Assembly: GCA_018350325.1 (NCBI GenBank)
Contig: JAEVLN010000027.1
Location: 310,001-374,000 of the forward strand
Source of the DNA: Globodera rostochiensis
Lineage: Eukaryota > Nematoda > Chromadorea > Rhabditida > Heteroderidae
Length of the DNA: 64,000 nt
Direction of reading: 5' to 3'
Shown: in pieces, positions 1-12,010 of the stretch
How the letters are laid out: each line of letters begins with the position of its first letter
Numbering within the stretch: the first letter of the stretch is position 1
Notes under the pieces: generated by a model
What the model saw: the letters and a program-made list of their open reading frames with translations, nothing else
Told to the model about the DNA's origin: nothing
Databases searched by the model: none
Program-made: the position numbers and the translations under genes

Positions 1-13
1 TTTTTTTTCCTCC

Positions 14-183
14 AGGTGGTCGACTTGAAGGGAAGGGAGCACAAATGCTTGTTCCGAATAATGGCCGATCGGGAAGTCAGTCAGCTAATAATGTCCACTT
101 ATTCTTTCTTTCATTTCTTCATTAAGGGCACGGTGTACACTTTTGTTTATGTCGGAAGACGACGACACATTTCTTCTGATTGA
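14..183 (+). CDS. Possible terminal exon of a gene off the left edge
   Basis: A CTCCAG acceptor-like site at the left edge is followed by a reading frame open to a TGA ending near 183. It gives about 55 residues starting VDLKGREHKCLF and ending in a basic tail (GRRRHISSD). I do not recognise a family. The frame cannot be confirmed because the upstream exons lie outside the window, and a chance open frame is quite possible. Confidence 0.25.
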
Positions 184-1890
184 TTCGGGGACTACAGCAA
201 TTACAATGCTTTATATTACCTAATTCGGAATAGTAAATTATCTTTTTATTACGAAATCATTTTTGTTTCTCTGCTTGGAGTTTTCTGTTCTTTCAATTCC
301 GTAATCAAAATAACCCCGGACCCGAAAAAGGAATACCTAAATAATTCATCAAATTTCTGATTTCATCAATTGCTATGACTGATCTGACATTTTATCTGGA
401 TTTGTCGACACTTTGTTCATCAGAGAGCTTTTTCCCTATTGAACTGATGCAAAATTTGTTGAGCAAAGTAAAATCAAAGACAATTAAACCAAAATTGATT
501 GGTGTAAATGAACATGAACATTTGATCAGATTTCTGATCAAAAATCTGAATTCGCTAACTTTGAGATTCATTGCATCATTCACCGAAAAACAAGGACAAA
601 TGGACTCGATGAGCATAATAAATAGAGAGTGGATTATAGACTAAAACCCCCAAAAGCTCGAATTCCAGAAAAACCGGGGGACCCTAAAAATATAAAAATA
701 CAAAAAAAGTCCTCACAATTAGCTTAATTCCGCTAGTGTAAAATAATAGATAATATAATTTCCATTTTTATTGAATTTAAATTTAAGACTTTGCCAACTC
801 CCATTTTAGGACTGGCGGCAACATTTGTTAACAAAAAATTTTCCCAACCTTCCGGACGGAGACTTCATTCATTCAAACACAACGATCAATATTGGGAGAC
901 ATTTTACAGCAGAAAAAGCTTTCAATTTGCCGAAAAAAGGGGGCACAAAAAGTGTTCCCCGATTTTACATATGAAATCGCCGTTTGACAAATAAATATTT
1001 ACATAAAAATTGTAAAAAAATAAAGCAAATTTTGTGTTTTTAAATTTGTAGCGACCGGTGCTTTTTTAATTCTAAAATCGAATGATCTTCCGAAAATGGT
1101 AAAACGTTTTATTTTAAAAGTCAATTTAAAATCGCCAAATTTTCGAATCAAAAAACTCACATTTGTCGGGCAAAACTTGCCGGAAAAAATGGCCAAATAA
1201 GGCCTTAAATTTTGGGTCTTGTGTTATGAAAAAGGGAATTTTGAATATTTTTTTTGAAGCGATTGCCTGCAAAAAACATTTGAATTCGTCGACCGAATTG
1301 CTTTGGCCAATCAACAGTTATGCTCCGTAACCGATAACTTGCTAATTGGAACCAAAGAAATACGATGTCCGAAATTCTGAAGGCGCCAAAAAAAATCTGG
1401 CCCTCCAAATTATTTGGGACGGAATATAAATGAAATAATGTGGACGAGGGGATATGATTAATGGCCAATTTCAGCGAAAGTTTACCCTTTTATTGACCGT
1501 ACTTCCCCCTGGGGGGGGGGCGGACGGCGAGTGGGCGGGACGGACCCTCTGGGCATTGGGAAATTGAAAGGATGAGACGGAGACAGAGCACTTGTGTAAG
1601 GGGGTGGCAGAGATAAAGAGAACAGAAGAGCCCGCTGGGCACATTGGTTAGAGACGCAAAGGAAAAAATGGAAAGAGACGCAAAGCATTCGGCCAGAGAA
1701 AAAAAAGAAAAGGAGCGAGTACGAAATGAAAAAATGACAGCAAAAATAAAAGAAAAGTGATCGATCGATCATATGTAAGTGCAATGTTTTTTTTGAACTT
1801 TAAAATGATCTGCAAATGAAGGACTTGTCGTTTCGTTCCTGAACAAATTACTTTATGTTTTGATCATTTTGAGTCAAATTGTGAACCGGA
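184..1890. other. No supported gene; AT-rich intergenic DNA
   Basis: Short open frames exist on both strands (for example an 89-codon frame at 375-644 starting MTDLTFYLDLS), but none shows a recognisable domain, and matching splice partners were not found. The frame at 375-644 could be an uncharacterised exon. The stretch near 1510-1570 is locally GC-rich. Confidence 0.4.
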
Positions 1891-1894
1891 AGAT

Positions 1895-2735
1895 CAAGAG
1901 AAAGAAGTGAGAGAGGTAAAGAGGAAAGAATAGAGTGAAAGATCAAGAGAGAAAGAAGTAAGAGAGGTAAAGAGGAAAGAATAGAGTGAAAGACCAAGAG
2001 AGAAAGAAGTGAGAGAGTTAGAGAGAAAGAAGAGAGTGAAAGATCGAGAGAGAAAGAAGTGAGAGAGTTAGAGAGAGGTAAAGAGGAAAGAAGAGAGTGA
2101 AAGATCAAGAGAGAAAGAAGTAAGAGAGGTAAAGAATAGAGTGAAAGACCAAGAGAGAAAGAAGTGAGAGAGTTAGAGAGAGGTAAAGAGGAAGAAGAGA
2201 GTGAAACATCGTGAGAAAAAGAAGTGAGAGAGTTAGAGAGAGGTAAAGAGGAAAGAAGAGAGTGAAAGATCGTGAGAGAAAGAAGTGAGAGAGTTAGAGA
2301 GAGGTAAAGAGGAAAGAATAGAGTGAAAGACCAAGAGAGAAAGAAGTGAGAGAGTTAGAGAGAAAGAAGAGAGTGAAAGATCGAGAGAGAAAGAAGTGAG
2401 AGAGTTAAAGAAAGGTAAAGAGGAAAGAAGAGAGTGAAAGATCGTGAGAGAAAGAAGTGAGAGAGTTAGAGAGGAAAGAAGAGAGTGAATTGAGTGAAAG
2501 AAGTGAGAGAGTTAGAGAGGAAAGAAGAGAGAGAAAGATCGTGAGAGAAAAGAAGTAAGAGAGTTGAGAGGAAAGTAGAGAGTAAAATGAGAGAAAGAGA
2601 GTTAGAGAGAAAAGAAGAGAGTAAAATGAGAGAAAGAGAGTTAGAGAGAAAAGAAGAGAGTAAAATGAGAGAAAGAGAGTTAGAGAGAAAAGAAGAGAGT
2701 AAAATGAGAGAAAGAGAGTTAGAGAGAAAGCGAGT
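1895..2735 (+). repeat. Homopurine GA-rich minisatellite
   Basis: About 840 bp of almost pure purine on the + strand, made of degenerate units such as GAGAGAAAGAAGTGAGAGAG followed by TTAGAGAGAGGTAAAGAGG. At 2585-2735 it collapses to near-identical ~39-bp units containing ATGAGAGAAAGAGAGTTAG. Open frames inside it are low complexity and are not counted as genes. Confidence 0.85.
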
Positions 2736-2739
2736 TAAA

Positions 2740-5600
2740 GATGCGCCGGGTCAACCTTTGTTTTTCACACATCCACATTGCCTTTAAGCGATGTGTTATG
2801 TTTTGCTCCGGCCATTTGTTTATCGCCCCAAGGGATCATCCCCCCACCCCCCACCCCTTGGGGGGGCCCAATCATCATCATTGCAGATGTGACAAAATGT
2901 TATCGCCTCCGGCGATCTATGTGGGCGCAACAATCGGAGGGGCGCCAAAGGCGTTGTCGTCGTGTCGTGTCCACATACATTTTGTATTCCAATTGTCCGT
3001 CGTCCCCCCGGGGGAAGTGGAAGAATTTGCATAAAAATAGGCCAAACTTTTGTTGGGTGGGGACAGAATTAATATAATGAAAATGGGCTCAGAAATTTGG
3101 CAAAGCCCAAACTTTGGGCCAAAAATATACGAAAACTCTCATCAATTTTGCAGAATCATCTTCAGAATGTGTGGAAATTGTGCATATTTAGTTTAAAAAA
3201 GACTTAAAAGTAATTAAATTTAAATAAGAAACTTTCTCAAAATGAAAGAAATAGGTTAAATTGAAATTAGTTTAAAAGGTGATAGATTTGAGTTATAAAA
3301 TTGGATGAAAACAAATTCAATTTTTCACATTTTTTAAATAATTAGCGATATTATCATTTTTTGAATTTTCTATACCCCAAAAAAACATTAAGAAAAATTG
3401 AAGAAAGATGTGCTTTATTTATTAAAAAATTGAATTAAAATTCAAAAGGATTTGCTTATTTATTATATTTTTTGCATTTTTTTTTCAACGATTTTCCCGC
3501 CCGACAAAATTCTTTGCTCTCCGTTGCATACTTTTAGTAATTACGCTCACAATTATGCTTATATGTATGCTTAATGTAAGGAATTTACCGTCGGCGAAGG
3601 TCCGGGTCCATTTTTTGACAATGCCCCCCCCCCTTCCCCTCCCCTCAGGGGAAGAAAATGCAATTTTTCCCGTTGGGTGCTGAGATAATTTGCCTTGGGC
3701 ATTCTTGAAAAGCCCCCGTGGGGGAAAGGTGTCTAAGCAACGTTGAAAGTCTTTTTATAAAACCAATCGCGCATTTTTTCCAAACTTAGGGTTGCTCCCC
3801 TACCCTTCGGGGCGGAAATTACGGGGTTCGGGGGCGAAACCCCCGACCAAAATGTTGGGGGTTCGGGGGGGGGGGCAACCCTACTCCAAATTCATTGTTG
3901 ACATACAAAAAATGTTGTTGGCATTCAGAATCTGGACTCAAAATAAAGAATTTCAAAAAACCGGACACCAAATACTTAAATTTTTTGTAATTCAGAAACA
4001 GAGGAGAAGGTTCATAAAGGGCATGGGAAATGTTTTTGTTTTTATCATTTAAAACGGAAATTTCAGCCAAAAATGTTTTCGATTTTTTTTTAAATTTTGT
4101 TAGGCCCAATTTTGCTTTTTTCACGAAAAAATGGACGATTAAATACATTTTTTTGCAATTCGCCTAGAAAGTATTTGGGTCATCCCATCAAAAAGTGAAG
4201 CCCCAAAATCCAATCAAAATTTGTGGATTAATCCTCCGGAATTTATTGGGTGAGAAAATATTTTCCCAATTCATTCGACCCGGATTTTCCATCGCCTCCT
4301 CCTCATCACTTTCTTCAGCCAACAAACACACAAATAATCTGTTTTCATTTTTGTCCAAAATTCTTCAAAAATTTATTTTTGAAAAAAACAGATTTTTTGA
4401 CACAATTTTTGCTCAGAAAATTTTCTCAAATCATTATTTTGTTTCAAAAGCCTGAAAATTCTTGACCAAAAGCTCAAAATTGATCGGTGGCACCGAAACT
4501 TTGAACTTTTCGGCAAATACATGGGTATTTTTGCGGGTTTGCATTTAGTATTAATCAGACATTGAAATTCCGACTGATCATTTTTTAGAATTTTGTTCAG
4601 AAGATTGAACGTTGGGATTTGGACCGGATTTTGCCGACTGAACACATTTTTTACCCGGAGCCCGGGGGTGAACACATTTTTACTCGGATTCCGGGACTGA
4701 TTGGGGTCGGTCCCGCCCGGCCCATGGGTTTTTTGTCCTGTTTCAAACTCGAATCCGTCATAGCTGATTAGCGAGCAACAAGTTCGAGCAGTTCACACGG
4801 ATTCATGCCTATTCCCCCCCCCCCCCCCCAAATTACCCCTTCAGCGATATAACGACGCGTGGATCCGGAACATTTCTTGATCAGGTATCTCGCCGATGTT
4901 GATCAAAACAAAAACGCCTTTTTCCAAACCACCGCTATTCCATCGCGCACCCATCCATCAGAGTGCGGGGCGAAATCCGTGGTGCACGCGAACAACAACG
5001 GATTTGTCCATCCGCAAACACAGCAGAGGTGAAAGTTATCGCCGCGGGGCATCGGCGCGCAATGCGCGCGCGCGCGCGCGCGCTCACTTTTTTTGTTTCC
5101 TTTTTGTTTTCGTTCGACGGCGCGTCGCTCGCTCCCGTTTCGTTTGTGTTGGGTGACTGACCCCTTAGGGGAGATAATGGACGGACGGACGACGCCCCGG
5201 GGAGGGAAACTTTGGAATTCACTTTCACCTATCCAAATCCGCAACGGGAAGAAGCTGAGACAGCGCAACAGCCCAAATACCCAAATGTTTAAGGGTCCGT
5301 CCCCCCGGGGGGTGTTTATGTGTATACCTATTTTTGGAATCAAAAAAATTGGGGCAATGCAAAAATTTACAATGCAAAAATTTAGGGAATTTTTGAAATT
5401 GGGACAGCCGCAAAATGGCGGATTTGTAAAAAGTATTTGAAATTTTAATCATTTTGATCATTAATCACTTATGCCGAAAACTATTTTTTTTGAAAATTTT
5501 GGCCTTTCAAAATTTAGGGCAGAACATTAAATTTTAGAAAAATCCGAATTTTTATGAAAATTTTTGTCATTTAATTTTTTTTACACAAAAAAGAAAAGTA
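2740..5600. other. Intergenic region upstream of the PAN/TSP gene
   Basis: No supported gene. It holds C- and G-runs (around 2837-2867, 3625-3640, 4815-4829), an alternating CG tract at about 5069-5092 (potential Z-DNA) and a TIR-bearing element at 3789-3882. Several overlapping open frames at 4896-5440 run on both strands without recognisable motifs. Confidence 0.4.
3789..3882. mobile_element. Short hAT-like MITE, degraded
   Basis: Starts TAGGGTTGCTCCCC and ends GGGGGGGCAACCCTA, so the two ends are inverted repeats. The interior is GC-rich (GGTTCGGGGG). Flanks TTCCAAAC and CTCCAAAT agree at 6 of 8 positions, consistent with an eroded 8-bp target duplication. A relative lies at about 5898-6000 in the first intron of the PAN/TSP gene. 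Confidence 0.5.
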
Positions 5601-5623
5601 AAAATTAATTTTTTTTTAAGAAA

Positions 5624-8600
5624 ATGACAAAATTTTTCGTCCAATTTTCAACGCTTTTACTCGTCAATTTATTTCTGTCGTCTTCATCAAGTGGCGCTGA
5701 CGAGGAGAACAACACAGTGAAGCAGGAACAGAAACAATTGGTGCTGAACAGACCGGACATTGGTGAGAGGGTGTTGTTTTTATGTTTAAATTATATTCAA
5801 AATGACGGTTATTTTTTTATAAAACTTTCCATTACTAAAATTGTTGTTATTTTATAAAGGCCTTTTTGTTGGTTTGAAATTCTTCAAATTTCAACTAGGC
5901 TTGCTCCCCGAACCCCCGACATTTTTGGTCGTGTTTTTGACCCGAACTTTCTTTTGGGGTTTTTAGTGGAAAAACGCCCGAACTCCCGACATTGGTCGGC
6001 TATTTCAATGCAATTTTGAAGAACACTAATTAATTAATTCAAAAAAGTATATTCGCTTTATCTAATTGTTGGCAAATAAGAAACGAACTAAACTTAATTA
6101 ATTAAATAATTTGGTTATTTTAATTTTTAGCCTTTTGCGAAGGGTCGGTCAGTGCATTTTTTGTCAGCGGTAAATGTTTTTTAAACAATTTTAATTAAAA
6201 ATAAAAAATAATTATAAATATTTAGACAATGTGAGTGTGCGAGGCGCAAATGCATCGGCCACCATTTTTGAAAGCAACGAAAAACAATGTGCCAATTTGT
6301 GTGCCGAAAACCGTGACAATCGCGGCCGTTCCTTACTGTGTATGTAAAAAGCGTGAATTCAACCAATTTTAATTCAAAATGAATTTTAACCATTTAATTT
6401 ATTTTCTAACATAAATGATATAATATTCAAAAAGGTGTGTTTCTTCCTTAGTTTATATTTAAAGAGTGGATTTTATGTACTAAAAATGGCCAAAATAGGC
6501 ACTAAAATTCGGCCATTTTCTGTTTTTGGGATGCATTTTTTCCCCAAAAAAGTCAATTTTTTTTTGGTTGATTATTTTTTGCAAAAAAAGGAAAAAAAAA
6601 CTCGAAACTTTTGGGATGCATTTTTTTAGCTTTATTGCAATAAACATTTATTTAGGCGGTTCCGCTCTTTACGAAAACGACACGCGCCAGTGCAAATTGT
6701 ACCGTAAAGCGAGGCAAAAACATTTTTTTTTTGTTAATCGCAAAGTTTTTCAAATAAATTTAAATATAATAAAATTGCTTAATGTTTAAAGTGCCCCGGA
6801 TGGTGAATTGAAGCGATTTGCTGCGGACGGACGGCGATATTATGAAAAATTTTGTTTGACGGGTAAAAATTTTTTTTTCAAAATGTAAAAATTTAAATTT
6901 TTAAGACGATTTGCCGGCGGATTGCGCTTTTACACATTTCCTCCGTGTGGACGACCACATTTTGAAGGGGTAAATTTAAATTTTAAAAATCTTTTATTGC
7001 AATTAAAAGGCAAATCAAAAAATTATGTGCTTTTAGTTTAAATGAATTATTTCCCGTTTCCGGATTCGGGACCTTTTTTGGGAGCCAGAATTCCGGTTAC
7101 AAAAATTTTATTTATTTAATTTAATTTAATTAATTTATCAATGAAAAGTTATGCCCAATCCACCACCACCGTACCGACAATGGCCGACTGTGTGGCGTAC
7201 TGTATGCATGAGCGCGAATTTGAATGCAAAGTACGATTTTTTTCAATTAAATTTCATGGAATTTTTGTTCGAATTTCGAAACATTAAAAAAACAATAAAA
7301 GAGTGATAAGAATGTGTCAGAATTTACAAATTAAGTCCGTCATGTATTTCTACGAGGAGGGCGAGTGCATTACCAACATGGAATCGGCCACAACGGCGCC
7401 CAGCGATTTTCAGGCATGTTTCGTTGCGACAAATTTTTTATAAGGAATTCTTTCAAATTTTACATTCGTTGGAATAAAAGATTTTGAACAAAAATTTTTT
7501 TAGCGGCCTGAAGATGAGGACAAAGTTGTGTTCATCCAGAACGGATGTCTGAGGCCGGGCGCAAGTCAAAATGCATCGCCATTTGCAATAGAAGGCAAAA
7601 TCTGCAATTTTCAACATATAAAAAAGAATTTTAGCAATTTTTGCAATAAAATTTCAGACCAAAAAGACACTGTTGCTGCTGATGAGGCAGTTACTACAAC
7701 AAATCCCGCCGTCACTGAACTTCCTCCACCTTCCCAACCCCCGGCATCGCCTGAAGCAAATATTGCGGTAAAAATATTGTAATTTGCATTACTATTTTAA
7801 TTAAATATTTAATTAGGTCGAACCGTCGACCACCACGACAAGCGCAAGCAGTACAACAACAACACCAACAGCCACAACATCGCCACTTTTCTCTTTTAGG
7901 GCACTCATGAACAAAGACAATGACGAGGCAGCGGCGGTCGAAAAAGTTCACTTTTCTTAAACAAAATTCTATTAAAATTTTTATTTACAAAATTAAAAAT
8001 ATCATTATTTGTAATTTTTTAAATTTTCAGACTCAAAAATTGGAAGAAAATGGACCAATTGCTGCTGAAGCCAAAATTGTTGAAGCACAAGTCGTTGGCG
8101 CTCAGTTGAACGACTCCGCAGGTCCGATCAGGGGTGGGTCGAAACTTTCGATTTCGATTTCGATAATTTCGAGGTTTTTCTTTCGTTTCGATTTCGAAAA
8201 TCGAAAGACGAATTCTTCGAAATTTTATCGAAAGAGAAATTGTATCAAAGAAATTTTTTATTTTTTGAGACACTTTACCACATTTTTCGTGCGTAAGGCA
8301 ACGTTATTGTTGTCTTATCGGTCTGTGTTCCCGTCACCAAAAATCCGTTGGAGGTTCAAACCCCCTCCATGTCATTAACATTTTCTTTTACCCTTTACAA
8401 TAAATTTCGCCAAAAATCATTGGAAAAAAACTAGAGAACGGACAATTGGGATACCCCAATCTTTAAAATTTGAAATGTCATTTTTTTAAAGATTTGTCCT
8501 GAAGACTTTTACGCATAAAATGACCTGATTTTGTTTAGTTTTAGCCAGGGTTGTGATATCTAAGGATTTTTCCTCATTTTGTGGTTTTTCGGAAGGACAA

Positions 8601-11600
8601 TGAGTCAAAATTTTCAATTTTTTAATGCAAAAAAGCAACACATTCTTTCCAATTTTGGTTGCAAATCTTTAACAAATTGTGTCAAAGATTCAAAAAATTT
8701 CTCGGCGGCGCCTATCGGCACCGCCGACTTCTCCCCCTAACCGAAAAACCATCTAAAATTGATAAAAAATTGTTTTAATACTTTCTTCGCGAAATTTTTG
8801 TTATTGTGCAATTTTACTAAAAAGGCAAAAAGGTGGGGGGGGGGGGGGGGTCGGCGGTGCCGATAGGCGCCGCCGAGAAATTTTTTGTTAGGGAAATTGA
8901 TCCAAAAATTCATTTTTTTACTTGAAAAGGACTGAAAATCTTTAAAAAATTGTCAACAAGTCTGTCAATACGGGGTTATTTTTGCATTTCAACCATTTTT
9001 CTAAAGAAAAATAGAATTTTTATTCGCCAAAAGCCCTCGATCCAATAAATTTTTGAAATTCAATGATTCGAATTAATGAAGGGCAAAAAAATTTTTTTGT
9101 TAAAAAAGATGTATTTTTGTTCCACTTTCGAAGGGTCTCTTTCGTTTCGATTTCGATAATTTCGAGGTTTTTCTTTCGGTTTTCTTACGAAAATCGAAAT
9201 AAAAAAATTTCGATTTCGAAAAAAATTTCGATTTCGAAAAATTTCTCTTTCGACCCACCCCTGGGTCCGATCTCAAATTTAATTTAAAGTTTACGAGCTC
9301 ATCAAATGAATGAAAAAATAGAATATTTTAATTTACATACTCTTAGGTATATCAGACATTTTATAAAAATTAAAATTTATTTCAGAACAAATTTTTGGCG
9401 GCGGCATTGGCACAGCACGTCTCCATCCGAAACACAACGACGAATCAACACGCCAATATGGCGCCAAAACAATTGTCAGAACACTTTTTTTTTTTTTCAA
9501 AAATTACTATTTTTTCAATGTAAAATATATTTCAGGAACGAAAATCAGATGGTTCCTTCCAGGAGAAAATTGGTACGGACATAACGTCAACAGGTTCGGC
9601 CGAGAATTTGTCGTCAAGCGGCGGCGGTAGGTTTTTGTTAACAAAACAAAATTTTGAAAATTTTTTTTTGAAAATATGAAACTTTAATTAGGGTTGGCAC
9701 GCCGACAGTTCGGGGAGGGAAAAGTCGGGATTGAGTTTGTCGGGTTGAAAGATCGCGGATCGCGGTCGGGGAATTACAAATTGTCGGGGTATTGATCCAA
9801 AAGCGTCGGGGGATTGGGGTTTCGGGGTCGGGGATTGATCCAAAATCGTCAGTGATCGGAGGTCGGGGTGCCGACGCTACTTTCAAATAAAATTTTGTGG
9901 GTTATGATTTTTTGTTTTGTTTTGTCCGCCAAAAATTGATGATTTTTTATTTTTTCAGCCAACATAAGCACCAGCGGAATTCGCCTGCTCAACCGGAAGG
10001 GCCCTGAATCGACGAAGCGTTTGCACTTGAAACTGATCAAAGATCATCAAAGGGCGAGGGTTGGCCAAGCAAATAACAAAAAATTTTTGAGGCTTAAAAC
10101 AAGTGAATTATTTTTGAGCCGAAACTTGTTTACAAATCGGTGATCCCCGGTTTTAGGGACTCCCGGGGATGAACAAATTGGTTGGGGATCTTTTGTGATC
10201 CCGTATGACAATTTGGTGATCTCCTGGTTTTGTAATTCCCGAGGATGAACAAATCGGGAATCCCTGAGTTCAAGGGATGAGCAAATTAGGGATCTCGGGG
10301 ATCCGGTGTGGGGATACAAGTGCCATGCACCAGGAATGGGCGCCGACGACCTCAAGAAATTTCGGAAATCGTAATTCCGGGGTTATCCATGCCATGCACT
10401 CCGTGCCCTCTGGGGCCAACCCTTTTAACGATCTTTTTTTTCAAGCCCAACCCTTCTGAAGCACTGGACTCGTCCTCGTCTTCCTCCCCCTCAACAATTG
10501 TGCCGTTGCTGCTTGCCGCCTCACAAACGGAAACGGCGGCACCGGTCCCGTCCGCCTCGACGCTGCCGCCGGCGCCGACACTGAACCCTGTGCCGCAGGC
10601 AACGGTGACAGTCGCTGTTGGCGACTCGTCGGAGGAGCGATTTGAAGGGGTCCGAAATTTTTCCAGGGGGGGGGGGGGGCTAGCCGCCACGGTTTTTGTG
10701 TGGATTGAATTTAATTTTAAATTTCCGGCATTTTTCTCAGTCCCAAGGCTACTTCAGCCTGTGGGGCCCGTGGACGCCGTGCACCGTGCCCGGCGAGCGG
10801 CGTGTTCGTCGTCGAAGATGCTTGGATTTGCGTCGCTGCAAGGGCTCTCTGATGCAGGTCCGAGGCAACAAACAAACAAAAGAGCTAATTGGGCAGTTTT
10901 GGACAATTGAACGCCATTGGAAAAACAATTTGGAAGCGCTTTTCTGCGGCCAGGATTGATTTAAATATGGCACTTATTATTTGGCGTTAATTGTCCGTAT
11001 TTTTTCTTTGGTGCCAATTTGTCCACTGGCGCCCATTTGTTAGGCGCCTGCTCACTTTCAATTGTCCGTTAGGCGGCCAATTGTCCGGCGCTTTTTTGTT
11101 GGGCGCCCAATTGTTAGGCGCGTACAATTGTCCACTGGCTCCCTATCGTTGGGCACCCAATTGTCCGGCCTATTTGTCCGTAGACACTTTATATTTTAGT
11201 AAAGAAACATTATATATTATGTCCCTGAGTCAGGTCGACTACTGTCCCCGTGATATTCCGGCCGTTGAGGATGATGAAGTCCAAGCCGGTGCAGCCGAGG
11301 TTCAGCAAGCGCCCATACTGACTCGGCCGCAGCCCATCCAGGGTTCAAAATTGATCAGAAATTGCAACAACAAAGAACATTTTTCCCGATCACAGTTGCG
11401 CAACTCCAATCGCAACAACAAACGCTGACACCGCCCCAGGGCCAGATTCAGGAAGTGCCAAAGCGCAACCCGGTGCCAGTCGACCTTGCCACCGGCAATG
11501 TGCTGGAGTCTGCTGCCAACGCCAAAGGCAATGGCGCAATCGCGCAGCCGCCCGCTGCTCAGCCGGAGGCGCAGAAAGCGGTGGAAACGGTCATTTTGAA

Positions 11601-11962
11601 TTTTTGAAATTGTCGAGACCGGGTTCACCGCGAAAATCTCGAACATTTTTCCTGGAAACACGAATTGTTTGAGATTCGCCAACAACAGAGTTTACGTTTT
11701 CAACAATTTTACTTGCGCCGCCGCTTCTAGGCGTGGTTAGACTCGGGGACCCAGGGCATTTTTTGCCGGAGGCTTTTATGCTAGGCTCTCAATTGTCAAT
11801 TTTTATTTGAACAAAACACGTCGAGTAAGATTAAAATTTTAGAAAAAAATTTTTTTAGCATTCCGAGCCTTTGCCCGCCGGCGCTCCGGCGACCAGACCG
11901 ATCGAGCAACAACACGAACAGCGGCAACAGCAATTCCAGCCACCACCACCACCACCACCACC

Positions 11963-12010
<48 letters not shown>

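Noticed and set aside
2741..3077. Overlapping + strand frames of about 100 codons
   Set aside because: Rich in His/Pro from local GC composition, no domain, no splice partners, overlapping in two frames.
7037..7095. Possible extra exon of the PAN/TSP gene with good splice sites
   Set aside because: Including it shifts the frame and destroys the second PAN domain. The sequence is related to the CCGGAATTCCGG repeats at 18.7 and 19.4 kb, and skipping it restores the phase.
9689..9885. TIR-like ends (TAGGGTTGGCACGCCGAC ...) around GTCGGGG-rich DNA in intron 14 of the PAN/TSP gene
   Set aside because: Inverted ends and flanking 8-mers match only partly; probably an old MITE but not supported well enough to list as a feature.
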